This document shows positions 5,806 to 13,070 of a stretch of 13,070 nt of DNA, in pieces; position 1 is the first letter of the stretch, and each line of letters opens with the position of its first letter. Origin of the DNA: an uncultured Synergistales bacterium (GTDB taxonomy: Bacteria > Synergistota > Synergistia > Synergistales > Aminobacteriaceae); NCBI GenBank assembly GCA_905233515.1, contig CAJOEQ010000026.1, forward strand, positions 1-13,070. The letters run 5' to 3'. The notes beneath the pieces were generated by a model. The model searched no databases. It was given only the letters and a program-made list of their open reading frames with translations, and was not told the DNA's origin. The translations under genes and the position numbers were made by a program.

Positions 5806-7289
5806 TTGTAGTTGAGTTTCTCCTTTATGCTAGCAATTAATTGTTTTGTCTGATTGCCTGTTCCGAACTCGTCTAATATTATGCCGAAGACTTTATTTAA
5901 CAGCGTCTTCCCGTTTTTAGTGAGAGTGAAGCCCCCCCCCTTATCAGAATTACGTAATTCTATCTCAATATATTCTGCAATTCTGTTAATTGTTTCGCTG
6001 CTGGATTTATATTTATTGATAGCTGCTTTACGTTTTGAAATATCAGACTCGGACTTGTTGATTTCGTCTTCAAGCTGTACTCTTCTATCTTCGTCGTGAT
6101 AGAGTCCTTGTTCTAGACGGTCTTGATTGTCTTCTATGATTTTTTCCAGCTCGTCAATTTTCTTGAGTGAGCTTCTAATTTGAGACGCGACTCTATAAAA
6201 TTTAAATAATTTATTCTCAAAAACTACTCTGAGATAATTTTCAAGTGCAATGCGCGCGGGATTCTCAACAAAATAATCACGCGGAGTAGTAGGAATTAAA
6301 GATTTAGACACGCAGAATAATTCACCGATAAAAAAGTGATTGCCTCTGTCTTCAGGATAAAGTTTTTGCAGGACATCATCAGAGCCGATCTGTATATTTT
6401 CTTTTCTGAGTCTTATTCCGCGCATAGGGCAGCCATCTTTTATTACGCCTTTAAATGACGATATGCCGTACCACATCCAAGCGAATAAATTATTATTCTT
6501 GTCGCGAATGTCCCAGAATTGAATTTCACGTATTTCGTCATCGCCGCCGCTAACTGGGAAGATTGTATTATAGGGCTTGAAAACTTGCTCATCATTCAGG
6601 AAAATTTTATACTCGTCGATTTTGTAGCCGATTTCCTTTGCGTGTTCGTGAATTTGAGTACTGAACTCGTGAAAATTATCAGAATATGGCAGAGGTACGA
6701 CGAACTCAAGAGATTTTTTCACGTTATCAACATCGAGTAAATAATCATGATCTGATTTTATTTCGTTAAGCTCGACGATAAAATAATGACTCTCTGTATC
6801 GCTTGTGAATTCCTGAGAGAATTTATTAATTTGCTTAAGGACTTCATCAACTGTAAATTTTGTCTCACTCGTTAATAATTCCCGCATTAAATCAGAATCG
6901 CACGTCAATTTTGAAATTATGCGTTCACCCTTAGATTTTGCCGTAAAAGTAACACTTTCACAGCAGCCAAGCCCTATAAGCCGCCCTATTCCGATAAAAC
7001 CCTTGTGAGTGCTGGGATCTTTTCCTGAATCCGCGATACTTCCTAAAACTTTTGCGAAATTGTCGGCTTTTATTCCGGTTGCGTTGTCTTCAATAACTAT
7101 GCTGCGATTATCTTTGTCGATAAAAATATTAATTAAGCCTTCACCCTCAGCAAGCAAGCCGCTTTTTTCTGCCTCATCAATCGAATCACAGGAATTCTGT
7201 ATATATTCTCTGAAAATTGACCATGAAGTTTTATACAATGAACCTGCGAAAATTTCAAGAACAGCAGCCCCGATAGTGTATTCACTCAT
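5802..7289 (-). CDS. GHKL (Hsp90-type) ATPase with C-terminal coiled coil
   Basis: The N-terminal domain has the Bergerat ATP fold: N-box E28-YIQN-32 with Asp35, motif EDNATGI (67-73, Mg/adenine-contact Asp68 and Gly72), and the lid GFIGIGR (97-103). Members such as Hsp90, MutL, GyrB and MORC close like a clamp when ATP is bound. Middle region 150-350 is a probable transducer domain. Residues about 360-430 are strongly charged and heptad-like, a likely coiled coil, followed by a small C-terminal helical domain after a Gly triplet (451-453). That Gly triplet is encoded by a run of nine G (5932-5940), a possible slippage site. The ATG at 7289 has AAGGAGTGA upstream. It lies 26 bases after the HerA-like gene and overlaps the radical SAM gene by four bases, so it belongs to one operon. 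It probably works with the HerA/NurA-like pair; the target is unknown. Confidence 0.85.
   Translation of the reverse strand: MSEYTIGAAVLEIFAGSLYKTSWSIFREYIQNSCDSIDEAEKSGLLAEGEGLINIFIDKDNRSIVIEDNATGIKADNFAKVLGSIADSGKDPSTHKGFIGIGRLIGLGCCESVTFTAKSKGERIISKLTCDSDLMRELLTSETKFTVDEVLKQINKFSQEFTSDTESHYFIVELNEIKSDHDYLLDVDNVKKSLEFVVPLPYSDNFHEFSTQIHEHAKEIGYKIDEYKIFLNDEQVFKPYNTIFPVSGGDDEIREIQFWDIRDKNNNLFAWMWYGISSFKGVIKDGCPMRGIRLRKENIQIGSDDVLQKLYPEDRGNHFFIGELFCVSKSLIPTTPRDYFVENPARIALENYLRVVFENKLFKFYRVASQIRSSLKKIDELEKIIEDNQDRLEQGLYHDEDRRVQLEDEINKSESDISKRKAAINKYKSSSETINRIAEYIEIELRNSDKGGGFTLTKNGKTLLNKVFGIILDEFGTGNQTKQLIASIKEKLNYK
5932..5940 (-). repeat. Nine-base G homopolymer inside the GHKL ATPase gene
   Basis: The coding strand has nine G in a row, read as the end of AAG plus GGG GGG GG(C), giving Lys-Gly-Gly-Gly. 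In this AT-rich DNA no other run of this length occurs in the window. Gain of one base brings a TAA after four further codons; loss of one brings a TAA after about twelve. Either would remove the last 42 residues and uncouple the overlapping radical SAM start. The tract is thus a candidate phase-variation switch, or a sequencing-sensitive spot. Confidence 0.9.
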
Positions 7290-7315
7290 AAATAAATCAC
7301 TCCTTAAAAATTTTA

Positions 7316-8989
7316 TTAATCTTTAAATTGTTTGTATACAGGTCTAGGGAATTGAATGCGCAGTAAATTTCTAAATAATGGATTCTGTATTAAATATTCG
7401 CCCTGTTCGAGACGTGTTAATAAGCTCTTATAAATACCGGAAAAATTATTATAGTCATGATTGCTCGTTTCGGACGAATTACTACGGCCATATGCATTTG
7501 TTGCACAGTTGCCCGTGATTCTCGGGTGAATTGCCGATCTGAACTGCTCAGCACCGAATAAAATTACTCCCATTGAGCGGCCTCTCTCTGCCACGTCTAA
7601 AAGTTCACGCAAGACAGGTGAATTTCTTGCGACATCTTTAGAGGCATATTTGTTAAGCTCATCGATAAATATTATAATTTTCGCGGGAGGAGTTGCGTCC
7701 TGATAACTGCCCAGCTTTAAATTATAAATCGTTCTCAATACGTCCCCGAAAACAAAGGCCTGTTTACTCGTGTCAAGTTTGGAAATGTCTATTACTTTGA
7801 CTTCACCGGCTTTAATTTGCGTTAATTCGTTTTCGAGCCTGCATGTATTATCAGGAAATTTTGAGTCCGAGTAAAACATTTCGTCATTCTTGAGCATTGT
7901 ATTGATCAGCATATAAAATTTTCGCCATGAAAATATATTTATACTATCATCTGCCAGCGGGATTTTACTCTTGTCGGATTTTACAAGCGTGAAATTTTTT
8001 AGCAATTTTAGGAGAACAGACCATGATTCTATTTTCTCACTTGCTTTCTTTCTTTTATTGAAATCGGGATCATCAGGATCAAGAATCTTGCTGATAATTG
8101 CTTCTACAGTCATGCTTGAGTCTTCTATATCAGTGAAAAGCAAATCTATTTTTTCGCGGTCGTCATTGTAAGTATATAAAAATTTTTTGAGCTTCTCACC
8201 TGAAATATATTCGTTAATGTCGCTTTCAGGCAAATATGAACTTGATTTTGTTGTACTATATGGTATGTAATAGCTTACGTTCTCAAATGGCTTGGCACTC
8301 ATTCCGAGAATATTATATCTTTTGCGTTCTTGGCTTGTGAGTTCGTCATTAGGTTTATCAATGGCCATTAAATCGCGTCCTTTTACGTTAAATATTACAA
8401 ATGCGACACTTTCACCGTTTAATTGCTCTTGAATCGCCCTAAGCAAAAACATAGAGTATGAAGTCTTTGCAGCAAGTCCGGAAATTCCCGAAATATTAAG
8501 GTGAGCTCCCTCCGGCCCAAGTAAATATTTTGAGTCTAATTTAACAGGCAAAGTAACTTGATAATTAGTCCCTGCATACATGGTAACAGATCCGCAAATT
8601 AATGGATTCTGAATTTTATCAATGCCCAGTGCTATATTAATTTCTTGTGGCGACGCGAGAGAGACAGGCGCATTATCATGAACGGGAGTATAAAAATTTT
8701 TTGTGTTTATTAATACTGAGACTTCAACACAATTAAATGATATTCTCTTAATTGCAGATTTAGCTTTGAGGCTCCCGAAATCGCTTGAAATATAACTAGA
8801 CAGGGGACTTTGTGAATCAGTTATGTGTGAAATATTCTCGACGCTCCCAAAAGTAATAGAATTCGCAATGTGTTCAACTTTTACTACATCAAAAACGTGA
8901 ATGGGTAAATCTGAACTTGTCCAGAAAGTAAATTTTTCTATAGTTGTCGGGCTGCTCTCAGTTGCTATAACTCGGCCTATAATTGGCAT
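7316..8989 (-). CDS. HerA-like (HerA/FtsK superfamily) ATPase
   Basis: HerA proteins are hexameric DNA translocases that work with the nuclease NurA on DNA ends. Here residues 1-150 are a beta-rich HAS-barrel-like domain (MPIIGRVIATESSP). The nucleotide site is the segment HLNISGISGLAAKTSYS (163-179), a variant P-loop in which the Gly before Lys175 is Ala. Walker B is very clear: KIIIFIDELNKYA with Asp443-Glu444. Then LLDVAERGRSMGVILFGAEQFRSAI (463-487) and the end LLRIQFPRPVYK (542-553) are typical of bacterial HerA relatives. An insert of about 150 residues (245-400) separates the two Walker motifs. The ATG at 8989 has an excellent AGGAGG. The gene stands 30 bases after the NurA-like gene and 26 bases before the GHKL gene, all in one direction. 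Family assignment is firm; whether it acts in repair or defence is inference. Confidence 0.85.
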   Translation of the reverse strand: MPIIGRVIATESSPTTIEKFTFWTSSDLPIHVFDVVKVEHIANSITFGSVENISHITDSQSPLSSYISSDFGSLKAKSAIKRISFNCVEVSVLINTKNFYTPVHDNAPVSLASPQEINIALGIDKIQNPLICGSVTMYAGTNYQVTLPVKLDSKYLLGPEGAHLNISGISGLAAKTSYSMFLLRAIQEQLNGESVAFVIFNVKGRDLMAIDKPNDELTSQERKRYNILGMSAKPFENVSYYIPYSTTKSSSYLPESDINEYISGEKLKKFLYTYNDDREKIDLLFTDIEDSSMTVEAIISKILDPDDPDFNKRKKASEKIESWSVLLKLLKNFTLVKSDKSKIPLADDSINIFSWRKFYMLINTMLKNDEMFYSDSKFPDNTCRLENELTQIKAGEVKVIDISKLDTSKQAFVFGDVLRTIYNLKLGSYQDATPPAKIIIFIDELNKYASKDVARNSPVLRELLDVAERGRSMGVILFGAEQFRSAIHPRITGNCATNAYGRSNSSETSNHDYNNFSGIYKSLLTRLEQGEYLIQNPLFRNLLRIQFPRPVYKQFKD

Positions 8990-9019
8990 TAATAATAAAT
9001 CCTCCTAAAAAATAAAAAT

Positions 9020-10132
9020 TTAAAAAATGTGTAAGAAACTTTCTTTGCTGATATATTTTGATTTTGCGAATCGTTCAGTTAAGTATACTGGGTAAATATC
9101 GCTTGCCCACTTGGAATTTTTTGCGTATTGTACCGGGCTGCGTTCGTTAAGAATATAAGCACTTATTTTATTTAATTCGCTGCTGTTAATAATTTCGTCA
9201 TTATCTGCTAAGAGTCTTTCAAGTTTTATTACTCCGTCAAATGCTGAATTTGTGCGCCTTTTATCGTGAAGTCTCAAGTACCAGACAGCCATTTTTCGCG
9301 AGCCTAATTTTTGGGAACTTGTGAAGATTGCAGCTTGAGTCCTGTGATATAACGGCAATTCAGCAATATAGCTTGAATCACGTGAGCCGCTAGGATTTAT
9401 GCAGGATTCGGGCCTGAAATTTTTAACTATTCCGATTACATAACGATAATTATTTAAATTTAAATTTTTCGTGAATATATATTCAAGTGAGCCGCTCTTG
9501 ATTAAATAATTCTTGTGATTTAATAATTTTTTCTGGGATAAATACTCAGTCAGCTTGATTTCGTAGCTCATAGTCCGAGCTTCTATTTTTGTGCGGCCTC
9601 TGCTCTCAAGATTCTGGCTTAAATTAGAACTTTTTGCAGTTGAGTATTTTAATACAGCTGAAATGCTAAAATTTTGATTCAAACTTGCTAGCGAGTCATT
9701 TAATTTTTTAGTGAGTGCCTGAATAAATATTTTTTTGTCAACGCGATTCGCAATTGCTACATCCGGCAAAACTATAATAATTTCATGCTTAGACATAAAC
9801 CGTGATAAATTGTCATTGACTCTTTTACAGCAAACCGCCCCGATCTGACCAGCCATAATGGGATAAATATTTTGCGAGTAAATAAATTCATCGATTTTGT
9901 AAACACTTTTAGTGCCATCAATGAAATAATTTAGAATTTGCTCGCCTGATATTTCTAAGTACAAAGAACTAAGATTTATATATTTATTATTAATTTGTGA
10001 TTCGGCCATCTTCTCCCAGACACTGAAGGAGTTAGAGTTGATCATTTGCGGGGATTCTTCATCAGATGATAAATTGCAACTTCGGCCATGAGTTTCTTGT
10101 TCAATAACGTGAAGCAGCCTATTATGAGTCAT
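9020..10132 (-). CDS. NurA-like nuclease (RNase H fold)
   Basis: NurA is a 5'-3' exonuclease and single-strand endonuclease with an RNase H-like fold that works with HerA. The first strand motif is YFIDGTKSVYKI (69-80), with the expected catalytic Asp72. A helical part follows (IYPIMAGQIGAVCCKRV), then strand EIIIVLPDV (117-125). The middle acidic helix is YEIKLTEYLS (190-199). The motif normally written DGSL appears as KSGSLEY (212-218), with Ser213 where I expect the second metal-binding Asp. The late motif YVIGIVKNFR (231-240) and the C-terminal SDIYPVYLTERFAKSKYIS (345-362) support NurA. Low overall similarity makes the call from motifs plus the adjacent HerA-like gene rather than from length alone. 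It is the first gene of the operon, with AGGAGGA about ten bases before the ATG and a promoter at about 10177. Confidence 0.72.
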   Translation of the reverse strand: MTHNRLLHVIEQETHGRSCNLSSDEESPQMINSNSFSVWEKMAESQINNKYINLSSLYLEISGEQILNYFIDGTKSVYKIDEFIYSQNIYPIMAGQIGAVCCKRVNDNLSRFMSKHEIIIVLPDVAIANRVDKKIFIQALTKKLNDSLASLNQNFSISAVLKYSTAKSSNLSQNLESRGRTKIEARTMSYEIKLTEYLSQKKLLNHKNYLIKSGSLEYIFTKNLNLNNYRYVIGIVKNFRPESCINPSGSRDSSYIAELPLYHRTQAAIFTSSQKLGSRKMAVWYLRLHDKRRTNSAFDGVIKLERLLADNDEIINSSELNKISAYILNERSPVQYAKNSKWASDIYPVYLTERFAKSKYISKESFLHIF

Positions 10133-10176
10133 AAAAAATTTTCCTCCTGAATTTATGCCTAGCTTGATAACGATGG

Positions 10177-10182
10177 ATTATA
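10177..10182 (-). promoter_or_regulatory. -10 element of the NurA/HerA/GHKL/radical SAM operon
   Basis: On the minus strand a perfect TATAAT lies about 45 bases before the ATG at 10132. The upstream spacer is an A7T5 tract; the best -35 at 17 bases (CACTTA) is weak, so the promoter may depend on the A/T tract or an activator. The leader then carries AGGAGGA (10142-10148). This promoter separates the operon from clpB. Confidence 0.6.
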
Positions 10183-10242
10183 ACATAAAAATTTTTTTGT
10201 AAGTGTTATAGCGTGATGGAGTCAGTAAATGCAATGATTCAT

Positions 10243-10267
10243 AAAAAAAGGGAGACTCGCGCCTCCC
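10243..10267 (-). terminator. Rho-independent terminator of clpB
   Basis: On the minus strand GGGAGGC and GTCTCCC form a seven-pair stem (one G-T pair) closed by the GNRA-type tetraloop GCGA, followed directly by seven T. It begins 18 bases after the clpB stop codon. This is the only convincing intrinsic terminator in the window. Confidence 0.85.
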
Positions 10268-10285
10268 ATGAAATAATTTATTTAT

Positions 10286-12874
10286 TTATTCAAACGAGAA
10301 AACTAATTCTCCGGCCTTAACGTCAATATTGACTCGAGTCTTCTCGCGAATTCCGCCCGCAATTAATGCACGCGCTAATTTAGTTTCTACATTGTGAGTG
10401 ATATATCGCTTTAAAGGTCTTGCGCCGTAAACTGGATCATAACCGGCTGAAGCAATAAAGGCCAATGCAGAATCTGAAAAATTTAACTCGATTTGACGCT
10501 CTGAAAGTCTCTCAGATAAGCGAGAAAGCAAAATTTTCACGATTGATTTTACTTCGTCTTCAGTCAAAGGCTTAAAGAAAACTATATCATCAACACGATT
10601 CAAGAATTCCGGCCTGAAGTGTTCACGTAGAGCCTGCATAACTTCATCGCGTGCAGTCAGTGAAATAACACCGCCGACTATATTATCAAGCAAAATTTGC
10701 GAGCCTATATTACTTGTCATGATTATGACTGTATTCTTGAAATCCACTAAATGGCCGTGTGAGTCCGTTATTCTGCCGTCGTCTAAAACCTGCAGCAAAA
10801 TATTAAACACGTCCGGATGAGCTTTCTCGATCTCGTCAAATAAAATTACGCTATATGGCCGCCTTCTCACTGCTTCAGTTAATTGTCCGCCCTCATCGTA
10901 GCCGACATAACCGGGGGGAGCTCCTACTAAGCGCGAGACAGAATGTTTTTCCATGTATTCGCTCATGTCGATTCTAATCATGTTTTCTTCACTGTCAAAA
11001 AGTGCCTCAGCTAGAGTCCTTGCAAGCTCAGTTTTGCCGACTCCGGTGGGCCCTAAAAATATAAATGAACCGATTGGGCGTTTAGGATCCTTGATTCCAC
11101 TTCTAGCGCGTAACACTGCATCAGCAACGAGCTGTACTGCCTCATCTTGACCGACGACTCTTTTATGCAAAATCTCATCAAGTTTTAATAATTTCTCGCG
11201 TTCACCTTCTAATAATCTTGTAACGGGGATTCCAGTCCAGCGGCTTACAATGTCGGCAATCTCGTCTTCTGTAACTTCTTCACGTAATAATTTCTTAGTG
11301 TCTGAGTCTGACTCGGCCTTAACTTTCTCAGCAGCTTTTAACGAGTCTTCTAACTCGCGCAATTTGCCATAACGTAATTCTGCGGCTTTATTCAAATTAT
11401 ATTCACGTTCGGCGCGTTCGATTTCTGATTTAACGTTTTCGATCTGTGAGCGTAAATCACGAATTCCGGAAATTGCTTTTTTCTCGGACTCATATTTTGC
11501 GCGTAAAGTGTCAGCTTGTTCTCTTGCCTCCTGTAATTCCTGCTGTAATTTCTCGAGTCTTTCTTTTGAAGCGTCATCTGTCTCATGTTTTAAGGCTGTC
11601 TCCTCGATTTCTAACTGCATAACTTTTCGCGAGGCATTATCTAATTCAGTAGGCTGTGAGTCAATTTCAGTGCGTAACATAGCGCAGGCCTCATCAACTA
11701 AATCAATAGCTTTATCGGGCAAAAATCTATTAGTTATATAACGATTTGACAAGACAGCGGCACTCACTAAGGCATTATCACGAATTACGACTCCGTGATG
11801 GACTTGCAATTTTTCACGAATCCCCCGCAAAATCGAAATAGTATCCTCAACTGAAGGCTGTTCAACGTCAACGGGCTGAAATCTTCTCGCTAATGCTGCA
11901 TCTTTCTCGATATATTTTCTATATTCGTCTACAGTTGTCGCGCCTATGCAGTGTAATTCACCTCGTGCGAGCATGGGTTTAAGCATATTTCCGGCATCGA
12001 CTGCTCCTTCTGCTGAACCTGCACCGACTATAGTATGAAGCTCATCAATAAATAAAATAATTCGCCCGTCTGAGTTCTTAATTTCATTTAATACGGCCTT
12101 GAGTCTCTCTTCAAATTCGCCTCTGTACTTAGCACCTGCAATTAATGATCCCATATCAAGAGCAAAAACTGTTCTGTCCTTGAGTCCTTCTGGAACATCA
12201 CCGCGTACGATTCTTTGTGCGAGTCCTTCAACAATTGCAGTTTTACCGACTCCGGGATCGCCGATTAAGACGGGATTATTTTTTGTTTTGCGTGAAAGGA
12301 TTCTAATAACTCGTCTTATTTCGTCATCACGTCCGATTACTGGGTCTAATTTGCCATTTTTAGCAGCGTCTACCAAATCACGCCCGTATTTCTCTAGTGC
12401 CTGATAAGTAGCTTCAGGGTCTGCGCTTTGAACTCTTTGAGAGCCTCTTACTTGGTTAAGAGTCTTCAAAAATTTTTCTTCATTGAGTCCAAATGGCGTG
12501 TTATTGCCCTCGTTTAACATCGCTAAAAATAAATGTTCGACTGAAATATATTCGTCCTTAAGAGATTTAGCGCGTTCTTCAGCACGATTTAATAAACGGT
12601 CGAGTCTTTGAGTTATATAAATTCTGCCCTGTTCAACGCCTGAACCTGTAACACGAGGCAATTTAGATAATTCATCGTCAACAGATTTTGCCAGCGAGTT
12701 TATATCTATGCTCATACGTCTTAATAATTGATTAATTAATCCTTCTGAATCTTTTAATAGTGCTGCTAATAAATGTTCTATATCTACTTGTTGATGATTA
12801 TATTCTGATGCTATTGCGCTTGCTTGTTGTAGAGCTTCTTGACTCTTGCGCGTTAATTTTTCGTTGTTATTCAT
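10286..12874 (-). CDS. clpB: ClpB disaggregase (Hsp100 chaperone)
   Basis: ClpB is a hexameric AAA+ machine that pulls proteins out of aggregates together with DnaK/DnaJ/GrpE in the cytoplasm. All domains are present in 862 residues, the usual length: N-domain 1-145, first AAA+ with Walker A GDPGVGKT (205-212), pore loop Tyr250 (KYRG), Walker [10 protein letters not shown] with Asp277-Glu278, arginine fingers 330-331; middle coiled coil about 400-525; second AAA+ with GPTGVGKT (608-615), GYVG pore loop (655-658) and VILFDE (676-681); C-terminal domain from about 755. The middle domain marks it as ClpB and not ClpA or ClpC. The ATG at 12874 has GAGGGAGT upstream. It is a single-gene transcript with its own promoter and terminator. 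No CIRCE element is seen, so heat-shock control by HrcA is not supported here. Confidence 0.98.
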   Translation of the reverse strand: MNNNEKLTRKSQEALQQASAIASEYNHQQVDIEHLLAALLKDSEGLINQLLRRMSIDINSLAKSVDDELSKLPRVTGSGVEQGRIYITQRLDRLLNRAEERAKSLKDEYISVEHLFLAMLNEGNNTPFGLNEEKFLKTLNQVRGSQRVQSADPEATYQALEKYGRDLVDAAKNGKLDPVIGRDDEIRRVIRILSRKTKNNPVLIGDPGVGKTAIVEGLAQRIVRGDVPEGLKDRTVFALDMGSLIAGAKYRGEFEERLKAVLNEIKNSDGRIILFIDELHTIVGAGSAEGAVDAGNMLKPMLARGELHCIGATTVDEYRKYIEKDAALARRFQPVDVEQPSVEDTISILRGIREKLQVHHGVVIRDNALVSAAVLSNRYITNRFLPDKAIDLVDEACAMLRTEIDSQPTELDNASRKVMQLEIEETALKHETDDASKERLEKLQQELQEAREQADTLRAKYESEKKAISGIRDLRSQIENVKSEIERAEREYNLNKAAELRYGKLRELEDSLKAAEKVKAESDSDTKKLLREEVTEDEIADIVSRWTGIPVTRLLEGEREKLLKLDEILHKRVVGQDEAVQLVADAVLRARSGIKDPKRPIGSFIFLGPTGVGKTELARTLAEALFDSEENMIRIDMSEYMEKHSVSRLVGAPPGYVGYDEGGQLTEAVRRRPYSVILFDEIEKAHPDVFNILLQVLDDGRITDSHGHLVDFKNTVIIMTSNIGSQILLDNIVGGVISLTARDEVMQALREHFRPEFLNRVDDIVFFKPLTEDEVKSIVKILLSRLSERLSERQIELNFSDSALAFIASAGYDPVYGARPLKRYITHNVETKLARALIAGGIREKTRVNIDVKAGELVFSFE

Positions 12875-12968
12875 GTGTGTTCACTCCCTCAAAAATTATT
12901 TCACTTTTACTGACGAAAGATTTTAAGACAGAGCGAAAATTTTTCAATAAGTGATTTTGCGGATTAAT

Positions 12969-12996
12969 AATATATGGCGTAAAATATCTATGTCAA
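12969..12996 (-). promoter_or_regulatory. Sigma70-type promoter of clpB
   Basis: On the minus strand a perfect TTGACA (12996-12991) and TATATT (12974-12969) are 16 bases apart. The expected start near 12962 leaves a leader of about 87 bases before the ATG. The rest of 12875-13070 holds no gene or clear hairpin; no CIRCE repeat is visible. Confidence 0.75.
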
Positions 12997-13070
12997 TGTA
13001 AGCAAAATTGGAGCTGATATAAATAATTCGTAATCGAAAAAATACTGTCTCTGAACTAGATAAATTATTT

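Noticed and set aside
12875..13070. CIRCE or other heat-shock operator before clpB
   Set aside because: No TTAGCACTC-N9-GAGTGCTAA repeat or comparable inverted repeat is seen; only a sigma70-type promoter.
1..13070. CRISPR array, insertion sequence, transposase or riboswitch
   Set aside because: No spaced direct repeats, terminal inverted repeats, transposase motifs or recognisable aptamer structures were seen.

Overview
The window comes from an AT-rich (roughly 35-38% G+C by eye), Gram-negative-type bacterium. Evidence for this is a periplasm-facing phosphoethanolamine transferase of the lipid A / periplasmic glucan kind beside a Gram-negative-style diacylglycerol kinase, sigma70-like promoters, strong AGGAGG ribosome sites and two tRNA genes without encoded CCA. 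The overall style reminds me of gut or rumen Synergistota genomes, but that is a weak inference.

Layout, left to right. Positions 1-1912 (+): a broken phosphoethanolamine transferase gene (two in-frame stops between its membrane and catalytic halves) and, overlapping it by 14 bases, a shortened dgkA. Phosphoethanolamine transfer from phosphatidylethanolamine releases diacylglycerol, which DgkA recycles, so the pair makes metabolic sense. Positions 1961/1982-2827 (+): a J-domain protein with a helical-repeat tail and an odd start. Positions 2857-3717 (-): a lone phage-type RecA-fold ATPase. Positions 3825-3987 (+): tRNA-Lys(UUU) and tRNA-Glu(UUC) behind a near-perfect promoter. Positions 4029-10132 (-): an operon of four genes, read right to left: a NurA-like nuclease, a HerA-like ATPase, a GHKL (Hsp90-type) ATPase and a radical SAM protein. 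Positions 10286-12874 (-): clpB, with its own promoter and a hairpin terminator.

The most interesting part is the four-gene operon. It lies between housekeeping elements (clpB terminator on one side, tRNA genes on the other), has its own promoter, and combines a HerA/NurA-type DNA-processing pair with a GHKL ATPase and a radical SAM enzyme whose start codon overlaps the GHKL stop codon. The GHKL gene carries a run of nine G, a possible phase-variation tract, and the radical SAM gene is frameshifted near its 3' end. It is a candidate DNA-repair or genome-defence module; its function cannot be settled from sequence alone.

Two wider signals: several genes show indel-type damage (possible assembly error or real decay), and the 5-mer GAGTC/GACTC is clearly over-represented in all reading frames and also between genes.
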